In this document: positions 9,065-17,238 of the stretch, piece after piece
Layout of the letters: every line of letters starts with the position of its first letter
Numbering within the stretch: position 1 is the stretch's first letter
Origin: Bradyrhizobium algeriense
Lineage (GTDB): Bacteria > Pseudomonadota > Alphaproteobacteria > Rhizobiales > Xanthobacteraceae
NCBI RefSeq assembly: GCF_003062295.1
Contig: NZ_PYCN01000003.1
Coordinates: forward strand, 620,001-684,000
Length of the DNA stretch: 64,000 nt
Direction: 5' to 3'
Made by a program: the position numbers and the translations under genes
The notes under the pieces: model-generated
The model's database searches: none
What the model was told of the DNA's origin: nothing
The model's input: only the letters and a program-made list of their open reading frames with translations

Positions 9065-9943
9065 ATGGGCGACAAGCGGTCGCGATCCTTTTATGTTCTG
9101 GCAGCGTTCTTCGCGGCCTATGTGCTGTTTCTTTACGGACCGATGATTGCGATCTACATCCTCTCGTTCCAGGGCCCCGACGGCGGCCTGACCTTTCCAA
9201 TGAACGGCGTTTCGCTGGTGTGGTTCGGCAAGGTGTTCGCCGGGGCCGGCATCGTCGACATCGGTGCGGCCTTCCAGCGGTCGCTCAAGCTCGGCCTCGT
9301 CGTCATGGTCCTGACGGTCGTGCTTTCGGTTTCGGCGGGCATGGCCTTTCGCAAATCGTTCCGCGGCGCGACCTTCCTGTTTTATGTCGCCATCGCAAGC
9401 CTGATCATGCCGTCGATCATCACTTCGCTCGGCATCGCACTGGAATTCCGGTTGCTTGATGATTTCATCATCAAAAGCGGCGCCGAGAGCTGGACGACGG
9501 CAATGGGGCTTTTTACCTCAGGCCTTGGTGCGCACCTTACCTGGACCCTGCCGTTTGGCCTTTTGATCATGTTTGCGATTTTCAACCGGTTCGATGGCCG
9601 GCTTGAAGAGGCGGCGCGCGACCTCGGTGCAACACCATGGCAAACATTTCGCCATGTGGTGCTGCCAATTATATTGCCGTCCGTCGTGGGCATTGGTCTG
9701 TTCGGCTTTACCTTGTCTTGGGACGAACTCGCGCGCTCCAGCCAGGCGATCGGGTCCGTCAACACCCTACCGCTTGAGTTGCAAGGCCTGACGACGACGG
9801 TGACGAAGCCGGATATCTATGCGCTTGGAACGTTGACGAGCGCCGTATCCTTTCTCGTCATCTTTTCGGCCCTGATCGTCATTCTTGTGCTCCAGGCGCG
9901 ACAACGGCGTCACGGGTCGGACGCGGGCAAGGGAATGGTGTAG
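9065..9943 (+). CDS. PotC-like ABC transporter permease
   Basis: This 292-residue inner-membrane permease is the PotC-type partner. It starts at an ATG one base after the PotB-like stop. It has an N-terminal helix with LYGPMIAIYILSFQGPDGG, internal helices and the EAA loop EEAARDLGATPWQTFRHVVLP. The C-terminal block FTLSWDELARSSQAIGSVNTLPLE resembles FTLSYDEFARTLQTSGSLNTLPLE in the 30039-30932 protein, another sign that the two transporters are paralogous. It assembles with the PotB-like protein and the ATPase at 5764-6798. Confidence 0.9.
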   Translation: MGDKRSRSFYVLAAFFAAYVLFLYGPMIAIYILSFQGPDGGLTFPMNGVSLVWFGKVFAGAGIVDIGAAFQRSLKLGLVVMVLTVVLSVSAGMAFRKSFRGATFLFYVAIASLIMPSIITSLGIALEFRLLDDFIIKSGAESWTTAMGLFTSGLGAHLTWTLPFGLLIMFAIFNRFDGRLEEAARDLGATPWQTFRHVVLPIILPSVVGIGLFGFTLSWDELARSSQAIGSVNTLPLELQGLTTTVTKPDIYALGTLTSAVSFLVIFSALIVILVLQARQRRHGSDAGKGMV

Positions 9944-10015
9944 AACCAGCCTCATGTGTCGTCTGATCGTCAGCCCGAACACCACCGCGGCGCGGAGTCG
10001 CGGAGGAACCCATTG

Positions 10016-10516
10016 ATGGCGAACCTTTCAGCACTCAGCCCGTCAGAGCGCGACGCGCATTTCCTGCGGCTGTCGTTCGAGGTCGCGCGCCGCGCCGTGG
10101 CCCACGGCAACCATCCCTTTGGGGCTGTTCTTGTCGACCGGGAAGGCAATTTGCTGCTGGAGGCCGAGAACGGCTACATGCCCTCCCATGACGGCACGGC
10201 GCATGCGGAGCGGCTGCTCGCGACGCAGGCCTGCACCACGCTCGATCCGGGCACGCTGCGCAGCGCTACGCTCTACTCGTCCGCCGAGCCCTGCGCGATG
10301 TGCGCCGGCGCGATCTACTGGGCCGGCATCGGCCGACTGGTTTACGGCCTGAGCGAACATCGGCTGCGGGATCTCACCGGCAACCATCCGGAGAATCCGA
10401 CCCTCGACCTGCCCTGCCGCGAGGTGTTCGCCAGCGGGCAGCGCGCGACAGAGGTGGTAGGCCCGCTGCTTGAGGACGAGGCCGCGGCGGTTCACGCCGG
10501 GGTCTGGAGCAAGTAG
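10016..10516 (+). CDS. Guanine-deaminase-like nucleoside/base deaminase
   Basis: This 166-residue zinc enzyme is of the cytidine-deaminase-fold (CumB/GuaD/TadA) family. Zinc and catalytic residues are in HAERL (His ligand, Glu proton shuttle) and PCAMCAGAIYWAG (two Cys ligands). GAIYWA is typical of bacterial guanine deaminase rather than the tRNA editor TadA, so guanine to xanthine plus ammonia is the best guess. The ATG at 10016 is supported by GGAGG nine bases upstream. It is the last gene of the PotABCD-like operon, 72 bases after the permease, and a perfect hairpin lies downstream. Product xanthine would feed the molybdenum enzyme at 18742-22289. Other purine or aminated-ring substrates are possible. 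Confidence 0.8.
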   Translation: MANLSALSPSERDAHFLRLSFEVARRAVAHGNHPFGAVLVDREGNLLLEAENGYMPSHDGTAHAERLLATQACTTLDPGTLRSATLYSSAEPCAMCAGAIYWAGIGRLVYGLSEHRLRDLTGNHPENPTLDLPCREVFASGQRATEVVGPLLEDEAAAVHAGVWSK

Positions 10517-10561
10517 CCCCCGAGCTGCGGGCCCACGCAATCCGGAGTCCGCTCACGAGAA

Positions 10562-10591
10562 ATGGCGCTGCGGGAAATATCGCGGCGCCAT
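10562..10591. terminator. Bidirectional hairpin between convergent genes
   Basis: Arms ATGGCGC (10562-10568) and GCGCCAT (10585-10591) are perfectly complementary and extend inward by TGCG/CGCG, giving an 11-bp stem with loop GGAAATAT. It lies between the convergent deaminase and outer-membrane protein genes. There is no strong U-run on either side, so it may act through stability or with Rho. Confidence 0.55.
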
Positions 10592-10621
10592 CGCTTGTAA
10601 CCTGGAGGAACGGCCACGCGG

Positions 10622-11728
10622 TTAGAACTTTACCGTGACACCACCATAGACGGTCGATTCGGTGCAGGAGTTGGTGCTCTGGCCGTTTGCGGCGAGCGTG
10701 CAGACGCCGGCCATCGCATTGTGGTCGAGGCCGAACTTGTTCTGCCAGTAGCGATAGGCGACCCAGAGGTCGACGAAGTGCGAATACTTCGGGCCCATGA
10801 AAGCCTTGCTGGCGTCGAACGTCAGACGAATCGGTTCGCTGTTGAGCTCGGTCTTGGAGGCGGTCGAGAACCGGCCGATGCCCGAAAGCGCAGGCCGGCC
10901 GTTGGAATCGCCCTTCGGTCCATACCAGCCGGCGCGACCGCTGATCGAGAAGTACTGCATGTTCGGCGGCAGGAAGCCGAGATCCATATAGTAATTGATC
11001 TCGACCGCCCATGTCGGCCGGTACGAGACATTGCCGTCGGAGTTGCAGGTGGTTCCGGGAATGCCGGGGCCGAACAGGCCGCACTGGGTGAACGCGTTGT
11101 GGTTGGAGAATTCCCAATACATCAACGGGGCGACGTTGATATAGCCCTTGTAAGGCAGGTCGAAGGCGAATTGCAGACCGGCGACGACGTCACGCTTGGC
11201 GGGCGCCAGGAAGTTGTTTTCGGTGTTGGCGTCCATACCGACTTCGAACGAGACGTTGCGCAGCGGCCCCATCGTGAAGGCCTTGGTGTTGAATATCTCG
11301 TTGAAGCCGAAGGTCGAGCGGAACAGGCCGTAGATTTCGGTGGCGCCGGCACAGTCTGCCAAGCCGCCCGTGATGGTGACGCCGGGCGCGACGCAGGGCG
11401 AAGCGGGATCGTTATGACCCGACTTGAACATCGAGATGGTGAAGAAGTTGGTGCCGTAGGCCCACGCATCGAAGTGAGTGAACGAATAGACCTGCTTGGC
11501 GGTGGTGCCGTTGATCGAGCCGTTCGGGTTCACGGAGAACATGCCGGGATCGGTGCCCTTGGGCATCCACGAGAACGACACGCGGTTGTCAATCACCAGG
11601 AAAAACGGCACCTCGGCGACCGGCTTGAGCGCCTTGACCGCCATGTCGGCGGCGCCGGCATAGCCGGCCGGTACGAGCGTAGCGAGTGACAGCGCCGCTG
11701 CTGTCACTGTTCTGCGAAGACTAGACAT
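10622..11728 (-). CDS. Outer-membrane beta-barrel protein, possibly Tsx-like nucleoside channel
   Basis: This 368-residue protein has a Sec signal peptide (about residues 1-27, ending AGAAD), aromatic-rich alternating strands and a C-terminal phenylalanine (GGVTVKF), all marks of a Gram-negative outer-membrane barrel. The ATG at 11726-11728 follows GGGGG at about 8 bases. Its length is above the roughly 290 residues of E. coli Tsx, but its position between a guanine-deaminase-like gene and a nucleoside-type importer makes a nucleoside or base channel plausible. Three segments each carry a cysteine pair (about 11-15 residues apart), perhaps disulfide-closed loops. I do not recognise a specific family with certainty; a general porin or another transport barrel is possible. 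Confidence 0.75.
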   Translation of the reverse strand: MSSLRRTVTAAALSLATLVPAGYAGAADMAVKALKPVAEVPFFLVIDNRVSFSWMPKGTDPGMFSVNPNGSINGTTAKQVYSFTHFDAWAYGTNFFTISMFKSGHNDPASPCVAPGVTITGGLADCAGATEIYGLFRSTFGFNEIFNTKAFTMGPLRNVSFEVGMDANTENNFLAPAKRDVVAGLQFAFDLPYKGYINVAPLMYWEFSNHNAFTQCGLFGPGIPGTTCNSDGNVSYRPTWAVEINYYMDLGFLPPNMQYFSISGRAGWYGPKGDSNGRPALSGIGRFSTASKTELNSEPIRLTFDASKAFMGPKYSHFVDLWVAYRYWQNKFGLDHNAMAGVCTLAANGQSTNSCTESTVYGGVTVKF

Positions 11729-12303
11729 CCCAATTACCCCCAAGTTGACGATCGAATGATCGAGGCCCTTGGAAGCAAGCCTTGCGTGCATCGAATAAAG
11801 TGAGAAGCCTCAACTTTCCCCATGGCTTGGTGCAAGTTTCATCAAGAACGATTGGCGTATCAGCATCTTGCGCGACGCATCGGCGGAGTGGAGAGACGGA
11901 AGGATCAATCTTCGGTGGAACCGGATTCTTCGACTTAAGCCTGTATCTGTTGGCTTTCTGCGACGATCTGGCGCAGGGCGAACAACGCACGCACGGCGTG
12001 TGCTTCGCTTCCGGCAGCTCGTACACAGCGACAATAAAACTGCTCAACTTCGCGTCAGGACTGACTAGGCAGTTTCGAATTGGTCTGGACCGTTACAAAT
12101 CTGCAACATCGGTCAGGCACGTTCGCTCGATCTGGAAAGCGCGCTGCGATCCGGAAACGCCTCATAAAGCCAAGCCATCAAGAAGCAGGAAGGCGCTTTG
12201 CCTGCAAAAGAGTTGAGCAAGGGCTGGCGCTTTTTCTCCACTTACGCGCGCCCCGAAACTAGCTCAATATTGAGGCACCATTCCCTGGGACGCGTGATCA
12301 CGA
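11729..12303. other. 575-base divergent intergenic region
   Basis: This region separates the leftward outer-membrane gene from the rightward ABC operon. Short frames exist, but none has a ribosome site, family motifs or convincing composition, so I call no gene. I found no good sigma-54 box. The clearest element is the 12-base palindrome at 12263-12274. Promoters for both flanking genes must lie here, but I cannot place them with confidence. Confidence 0.5.
12263..12274. promoter_or_regulatory. Palindromic operator candidate
   Basis: CTCAATATTGAG is a perfect 12-base palindrome 29 bases upstream of the ABC ATPase start at 12304. It is a plausible dimeric regulator site; the regulator is unknown. 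Confidence 0.4.
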
Positions 12304-13875
12304 ATGCTGGATTCGACGCCTGCCGAGCAGAACACCGGTGCCACGCCGCTACTCCGGACGGTTGGCCTGACCAAGCGCTATGGCAGCTTCCTCGCCAATG
12401 AGGCGATCGATATCGATATCTGGCCGCAGCAGATACACGCACTGCTCGGCGAAAACGGCGCGGGCAAATCGACGCTCGTCAAAACCATTTACGGATTGAT
12501 CCAGCCGAGCGAAGGCGAAATGCGCTGGCGGGGCGAAAAGATGGTTCTCTCCGGACCGTCGGAAGCACGCAGCCGCGGCATCGGCATGGTGTTCCAGCAC
12601 TTCTCGCTGTTCGACAATCTTACGGTGGCGGAAAACGTTGCGCTCGGGCTCGACGGCAAGGAATCTTTCAAGGACATGTCGGCCCGCCTTGAGCAAGTGT
12701 CCCGTGTTTACGGGCTTCCGCTCGATCCCAAACGCGAGGTCTGGCAATTGTCCGTAGGCGAACGCCAGCGCATCGAGATCGTGCGGGCGCTGATGCAAAA
12801 TCCGAAATTCCTGATCCTCGACGAACCGACCGCGGTGTTGACGCCGCAGGAAGCCGACCAGCTCTTCGTCGTGCTCAATCGCCTCAAAGCCGAGGGCCGC
12901 GCGATCCTCTACATCAGCCACAAGCTGGAAGAGGTGAAGCGGCTTTGCGACACCGCCACCATCCTGCGCGGCGGCAAAAAGGTTTCGACCTGCAATCCCA
13001 AGGCGGAGACCGCGGCTTCGCTCGCGCGGATGATGGTCGGCGGCGAGATCAAGGAAGTGAGGGCGCCCGCCAACCGGAAAACCACCGTACCGCGGCTAGT
13101 CGTCAACGACCTCAGCCTCGAGCCGGACGATCCGCACGGTGTGCGGCTTCGGAACATCTCGTTCGAGCTCAAGGGTGGCGAAATCCTGGGCATCGCCGGT
13201 GTCGCCGGCAACGGTCAGGACGAGCTTTTTGCCGCCTTGTCGGGAGAGCGGCTGGCACAAGACCCCGGCACAATTGTCATAGACGGGCATGCCGCGGGGC
13301 ACCTTTCGATCACGCAGCGGCGCAAGCTTGGGGCGGCCTTCGTTCCCGAGGAGCGGCTTGGTCACGGTACGGCGCCGCGCATGAAGCTTTCGGAGAACGC
13401 GCTGCTGACCGGCCACGCCGCGAGCGGCATGGTCCTGCACGGCTTCGTCAATACCGCCGCGGCCCTGAAGACTGTCGACCGCGCCACCGAAACCTTCGAC
13501 GTGCGCAAGGCCAAACGCGACCCGGAAGCCGCCAGCCTCTCCGGCGGCAATCTGCAGAAATTCATCGTCGGCCGCGAAATCCTGCGCAACCCGGTGGTGC
13601 TCGTCGTGAGCCAGCCGACCTGGGGCGTCGACGCGGGCGCCGCCGCCGTGATCCGGCAGGCCCTGCTGGATCTCGCCGCCAGCGGCGCCGCGCTGCTGGT
13701 GACGAGCCAGGACCTCGATGAACTCGCTGAAATCACCGACCGCATCGCCGTGATGTTCCATGGCCATCTGTCGGAGCCCATGGCAACTCAAGATGCGAGC
13801 CGCGAGAAACTGGGCCTGCTGATGGGGGGAAGCACTCTGGAGCAGAAGGAAGCGGCGCATGCAGTTGGTGCTTGA
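12304..13875 (+). CDS. BMP/nucleoside-type ABC transporter ATP-binding protein (tandem NBDs)
   Basis: This 523-residue protein has two ABC domains. Domain 1 has GENGAGKST (about residues 50-58), signature LSVGERQRIEIV and Walker [16 protein letters not shown]. Domain 2 has the degenerate loop GVAGNGQDELFAAL and signature LSGGNLQKF. It starts at the ATG at 12304, downstream of a 12-base palindrome. The end overlaps the permease gene start by 17 bases, indicating translational coupling. It is the energy subunit of a complete importer: ATPase, two permeases and a BMP-family binding protein. Flanking purine enzymes (8-oxoguanine deaminase, xanthine-dehydrogenase type) suggest purine nucleoside or base uptake. 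It is a paralogue of 2090-3622. Confidence 0.92.
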   Translation: MLDSTPAEQNTGATPLLRTVGLTKRYGSFLANEAIDIDIWPQQIHALLGENGAGKSTLVKTIYGLIQPSEGEMRWRGEKMVLSGPSEARSRGIGMVFQHFSLFDNLTVAENVALGLDGKESFKDMSARLEQVSRVYGLPLDPKREVWQLSVGERQRIEIVRALMQNPKFLILDEPTAVLTPQEADQLFVVLNRLKAEGRAILYISHKLEEVKRLCDTATILRGGKKVSTCNPKAETAASLARMMVGGEIKEVRAPANRKTTVPRLVVNDLSLEPDDPHGVRLRNISFELKGGEILGIAGVAGNGQDELFAALSGERLAQDPGTIVIDGHAAGHLSITQRRKLGAAFVPEERLGHGTAPRMKLSENALLTGHAASGMVLHGFVNTAAALKTVDRATETFDVRKAKRDPEAASLSGGNLQKFIVGREILRNPVVLVVSQPTWGVDAGAAAVIRQALLDLAASGAALLVTSQDLDELAEITDRIAVMFHGHLSEPMATQDASREKLGLLMGGSTLEQKEAAHAVGA

Positions 13876-14950
13876 AAAACGCGCCGAGCGGTCGAACACG
13901 ATCGCGCTGATATCGCCGCTGATCGCGATCGGCCTGACGCTCGTGACCATGAGCATCCTGTTTGCGATCCTCGGCAAAAACCCGATTTCCGCGCTCGGCG
14001 TCTACTTCATCGATCCCCTGACCGACAGCTATTCGCTGCAGGAGATCGCGGTGAAGGCCACACCGCTGGTGATGATCGCGATCGGCCTCTCACTCTGCTA
14101 CCTCGCCAACGCCTGGAACATCGGCGCCGAAGGACAATTCCTGATCGGTGCCGTCGCCGGAAGCTGGCTCGCGGTGAAGACGCAAGGCACCGACGCCGGC
14201 CCGTGGGTATTGCCGGCGATGATGCTGCTGGCGGCGATCGGCGGCGCGCTCTACGCCCTGATACCGGCGATCTGCAAGGTCAGGTTCGGCGCCAGCGAAA
14301 TCCTCACCAGCCTGATGCTGGTCTATGTCGCCGATCTCTTGCTCGACTACCTCGTGCGCGGTCCGTGGCGCGACCCGAAAGGCTTCAACTTCCCGACCAC
14401 TGCCGAGTTCGATCCGGTCGCCACCGTGCCGCTGCTGATCGAGGGCGGCCGGCTGCATCTTGGCGGCGTCATCGCGCTCGTGGTGGTCGCCGCAGGTGCG
14501 GTGCTGCTCGGCAAAACCATCAAGGGCTTTGAAATCCGCGTCGTCGGCGCCGCCCCGCGCGCCGCGCGCTTCGGTGGTTTCAACTCCAACCAGTTGATCC
14601 TGCTGACCTTCGCGATTTCAGGCGCGCTGGCAGGCCTTGCCGGGATCATCGAGGTCGCAGGTCCCGTCGGGCATCTGCAGCCCGGGATCTCGCCCGGCTA
14701 CGGTTTCACCGCGATCATCGTCGCGTTCCTGGGACGGCTGAACCCGGCTGGAATACTAATTGCAGGACTTTTCCTGGCGCTCACCTTCATCGGCGGCGAG
14801 CAGGCGCAGATCGCAATGAAAATTCCGTTGGATGTCACCAAGGTCTTCCAGGGCATTCTGCTGTTCTACGTACTCGCCTGCGATTCCCTCATCCTCTACC
14901 GGTTCAAGCTCATTTTCGCGTCGCCAAAGGTGTCCAGTGGGGCTCATTGA
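13859..14950 (+). CDS. BMP/nucleoside-type ABC transporter permease 1
   Basis: This 363-residue polytopic permease overlaps the ATPase gene by 17 bases. It carries the family blocks NAWNIGAEGQFLIGAVAG, VRFGASEILTSLMLVYVA, GAAPRAARFGGF, GALAGLAGIIEVAGPVG and GYGFTAIIVAFLGRLNP. Its C-terminal half matches the partial permease at the left edge of the window. It forms the transmembrane pore with the next permease, whose GTG start lies inside its last codons, so the pair is tightly coupled. Confidence 0.92.
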   Translation: MQLVLEKRAERSNTIALISPLIAIGLTLVTMSILFAILGKNPISALGVYFIDPLTDSYSLQEIAVKATPLVMIAIGLSLCYLANAWNIGAEGQFLIGAVAGSWLAVKTQGTDAGPWVLPAMMLLAAIGGALYALIPAICKVRFGASEILTSLMLVYVADLLLDYLVRGPWRDPKGFNFPTTAEFDPVATVPLLIEGGRLHLGGVIALVVVAAGAVLLGKTIKGFEIRVVGAAPRAARFGGFNSNQLILLTFAISGALAGLAGIIEVAGPVGHLQPGISPGYGFTAIIVAFLGRLNPAGILIAGLFLALTFIGGEQAQIAMKIPLDVTKVFQGILLFYVLACDSLILYRFKLIFASPKVSSGAH

Positions 14951-15854
14951 GGCCATCATCCTTGCGGTGCTGGCGGCCTCCACGCCGCTGCTGCTGGCTG
15001 CGACCGGCGAGCTCGTGACCGAACGCTCCGGCGTGCTCAACCTCGGCGTCGAGGGCATGATGATCGTCGGCGCGGCCTGCGGCTTCGGCGGCGCCTGGCT
15101 CTCCGGCTCGGTCATCATCGGCGCGCTGTGCGGCATCGTCGCTGGCGTGCTGATGTCGCTGATCTTCGCGCTGATGACGTTGGGACTGGCGGTCAACCAG
15201 GTCGCCACCGGCTTGGCACTGACCATTCTCGGCATCGGCCTTTCCGGCCTGATCGGCTCCCGCTTCGTCGGCGAAAAGATTTCGCTGGCGCCGCATCTTT
15301 ATATTCCCGGCCTCACCGATATCCCGCTGATCGGGCGTATCTTGTTCGGCGAGGACGCCTTCGTATACCTCTCGCTGGCACTGGTCGCCGGCGTCTGGTT
15401 CTTCCTTTACAGGACACGGGCCGGCCTGATCCTGCGGGCCGCAGGCGACAATCACGCTTCCGCGCACGCGCTCGGTTATCCCGTGCTCAGGATCCGGATG
15501 TTCGCGGTGATGTTCGGCGGCGCTTGCGCAGGCCTCGCCGGCGCCTATCTGCCGCTCGCCTACACCCCGTTCTTCATTCCAGGCATGACGGCCGGGCGCG
15601 GATGGATTGCGCTGGCGCTGGTCGTGTTCGCGTCATGGCTGCCGGGCCGCTTGGTAATCGGTGCCTATCTGTTCGGCGCGGTGACGATCCTGCAGCTTCA
15701 TGCGCAAGGCTGGGGCGTCGGCGTTCCCTCGCAATTGATGTCGGCATTGCCGTATCTGGCGACCGTCATTGTCCTTGTCCTGATTTCACGTGCACGAACC
15801 GGTGGCTCGACCGCGCCTGCGGCGCTCGGGACCGTGTTCGTGCCCGACCGGTAA
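14937..15854 (+). CDS. BMP/nucleoside-type ABC transporter permease 2
   Basis: This 305-residue permease uses a GTG start at 14937, inside the end of the preceding gene (14-base overlap); starting there gives the usual N-terminus leading into [17 protein letters not shown], the hallmark of this subunit, and no ATG serves. Hydrophobic helices alternate with the loop [20 protein letters not shown] and the block [20 protein letters not shown]. It is the paralogue of 470-1396. It is followed 75 bases later by the BMP-family binding protein, completing the importer. Confidence 0.9.
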   Translation: MGLIEAIILAVLAASTPLLLAATGELVTERSGVLNLGVEGMMIVGAACGFGGAWLSGSVIIGALCGIVAGVLMSLIFALMTLGLAVNQVATGLALTILGIGLSGLIGSRFVGEKISLAPHLYIPGLTDIPLIGRILFGEDAFVYLSLALVAGVWFFLYRTRAGLILRAAGDNHASAHALGYPVLRIRMFAVMFGGACAGLAGAYLPLAYTPFFIPGMTAGRGWIALALVVFASWLPGRLVIGAYLFGAVTILQLHAQGWGVGVPSQLMSALPYLATVIVLVLISRARTGGSTAPAALGTVFVPDR

Positions 15855-15929
15855 CATGCCCGAAGCGCGCGCGACGGGGCGCCGCGCATCGGAGAGACCT
15901 GTCCACCCGTCAGTAAAACGGAGAGTTCC

Positions 15930-17009
15930 ATGAAAAAGATTCTCATCGCGGCGACCGCAGCGATGCTCGTTACCGGGGCAAGCCTGTTCGGCGCTTCTGC
16001 CGCCGACAAACTCAAGGTTGGATTCATCTATATCGGACCGGTCGGCGATCTCGGCTGGACCTACCAGCACGACCTTGGACGCCTTGAGATGCTCAAGGAG
16101 TTCGGCGACAAGGTCGAAACCACGTTCCTCGAGAACGTCAGCGAAGGCCCGGACTCCGAGCGTTCGATCGAGCAACTGGCACGCGCCGGCAACAAGCTGA
16201 TCTTCACCACGTCGTTCGGCTACATGGAGCCGACGCTGAAGGTCGCCAAGAAGTATCCGAACGTGCATTTCGAGCACGCCACCGGCTACAAGCGCGACAA
16301 GAACATGTCGACCTATTCGGGGCGATTCTATGAGGGCCGCTACATCCAGGGCATCATCGCCGCCAAGATGTCGAAGTCCGGCGTGCTCGGCTATATCGCC
16401 TCGTTCCCGATTCCCGAGGTGATCTCCGGCATCAACGCCACCATGCTCGGCGCACAGACGATCAACCCCAACATCAAGGTCAAAATCATATGGGCCAACA
16501 CCTGGTTCGATCCCGGCAAGGAGGCCGACGCCGCCAAAGCGCTGATCGACCAGGGCGCCGACATCATCATGCAGCACACCGACAGCCCTGCCGCGATGCA
16601 GGTCGCCGCCGAGCGCGGCAAGCTGGCGTTCGGCCAGGATTCTGAAATGATCAAGTTCGGACCGAAGGCGCAGCTCACCTCGACCATGAACAATTGGGGC
16701 CCCTACTACATCCAGCGCGTCAAGGCTGAGCTCGACGGCACCTGGAAGTCGGAAGATTTCTGGGGCGGCCTGAAGAGCAAGCTCGTCGTGATGGCGCCCT
16801 ACACCAACATGCCCGACGACGTGAAGAAGCTGGCGATGGAGACCGAAGCTGCCATCATCGAAGGCAAGCTGCAGCCGTTCAAATGCCCGATCGTCGGCCA
16901 GGACGGCAAGGAAGTCGAATGCAAGGGCGGCACTCATCTCGACGACGGCCAGGTGCTCGGCATGAATTTTTACGTGAAGGGCATCGACGAGAAGATTCCC
17001 GGGAAGTAG
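15930..17009 (+). CDS. BMP-family nucleoside/purine-binding lipoprotein-like periplasmic protein
   Basis: This 359-residue periplasmic binding protein is of the Bmp/PnrA family (basic membrane protein, nucleoside binding). It has a Sec signal peptide (MKKILIAATAAMLVTGASLF..., cleavage after about residue 24, ASA/AD); there is no lipobox cysteine, so despite family usage it is probably soluble. Family blocks are GFIYIGPVGDLGWTYQHD, FLENVSEGPDSERSIEQL, FTTSFGYMEPTLKVAKKYP, GRFYEGRYIQGIIAAKMSK and IMQHTDSPAAMQVAAERG. It should deliver substrate to the permeases just upstream. The strong hairpin at 17027-17056 follows. Purines are favoured by neighbours; direct specificity is not readable. Confidence 0.9.
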   Translation: MKKILIAATAAMLVTGASLFGASAADKLKVGFIYIGPVGDLGWTYQHDLGRLEMLKEFGDKVETTFLENVSEGPDSERSIEQLARAGNKLIFTTSFGYMEPTLKVAKKYPNVHFEHATGYKRDKNMSTYSGRFYEGRYIQGIIAAKMSKSGVLGYIASFPIPEVISGINATMLGAQTINPNIKVKIIWANTWFDPGKEADAAKALIDQGADIIMQHTDSPAAMQVAAERGKLAFGQDSEMIKFGPKAQLTSTMNNWGPYYIQRVKAELDGTWKSEDFWGGLKSKLVVMAPYTNMPDDVKKLAMETEAAIIEGKLQPFKCPIVGQDGKEVECKGGTHLDDGQVLGMNFYVKGIDEKIPGK

Positions 17010-17026
17010 GACGGCCCGTCGCTCTT

Positions 17027-17056
17027 ACCTCTCTCCGCCCTTTTGCGGGGAGAGGT
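17027..17056. terminator. Strong hairpin after the nucleoside-type ABC operon
   Basis: Arms ACCTCTCTCCGC and GCGGGGAGAGGT pair over 12 bases with one G-U wobble around loop CCTTTT. It begins 18 bases after the BMP gene stop. Similar CCTCTCCGC/GCGGGGAGAGG palindromes are, to my memory, frequent between Bradyrhizobium genes, so it may be both a terminator and a dispersed repeat. Confidence 0.6.
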
Positions 17057-17175
17057 CGGATCGCTTCGACGGACAGAAAAATTACGAAAACAACCCCATG
17101 CAAAGTAGGAATGGGGCCTCGCTCCATCCGAAAACGCAAGATCTAGTTGGAAATCGACCGTCGCAAATCTCTGCT

Positions 17176-17235
17176 CGTCATTCCCGGATGCGCCTTTTGG
17201 GGCAGGCCTCAGATGTGCAATGGCACATCGGGGAA
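17176..17235. repeat. Palindromic intergenic repeat (REP-like)
   Basis: The stretch from CGTCATTCCCGGATG to CATCGGGGAATC is an interrupted inverted repeat that also contains a perfect hairpin GATGTGC/GCACATC (about 17212-17229). It ends just before the convergent 8-oxoguanine deaminase gene. The style matches dispersed palindromic units of Bradyrhizobium; copy number cannot be judged here because I see only one copy. Confidence 0.45.
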
Positions 17236-17238
17236 TCC

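Noticed and set aside
11782..12216. Open frame of 144 residues in the intergenic region before the nucleoside-type ABC operon
   Set aside because: No ribosome site, no family motif, and other frames are equally open; it looks like chance in GC-rich DNA.
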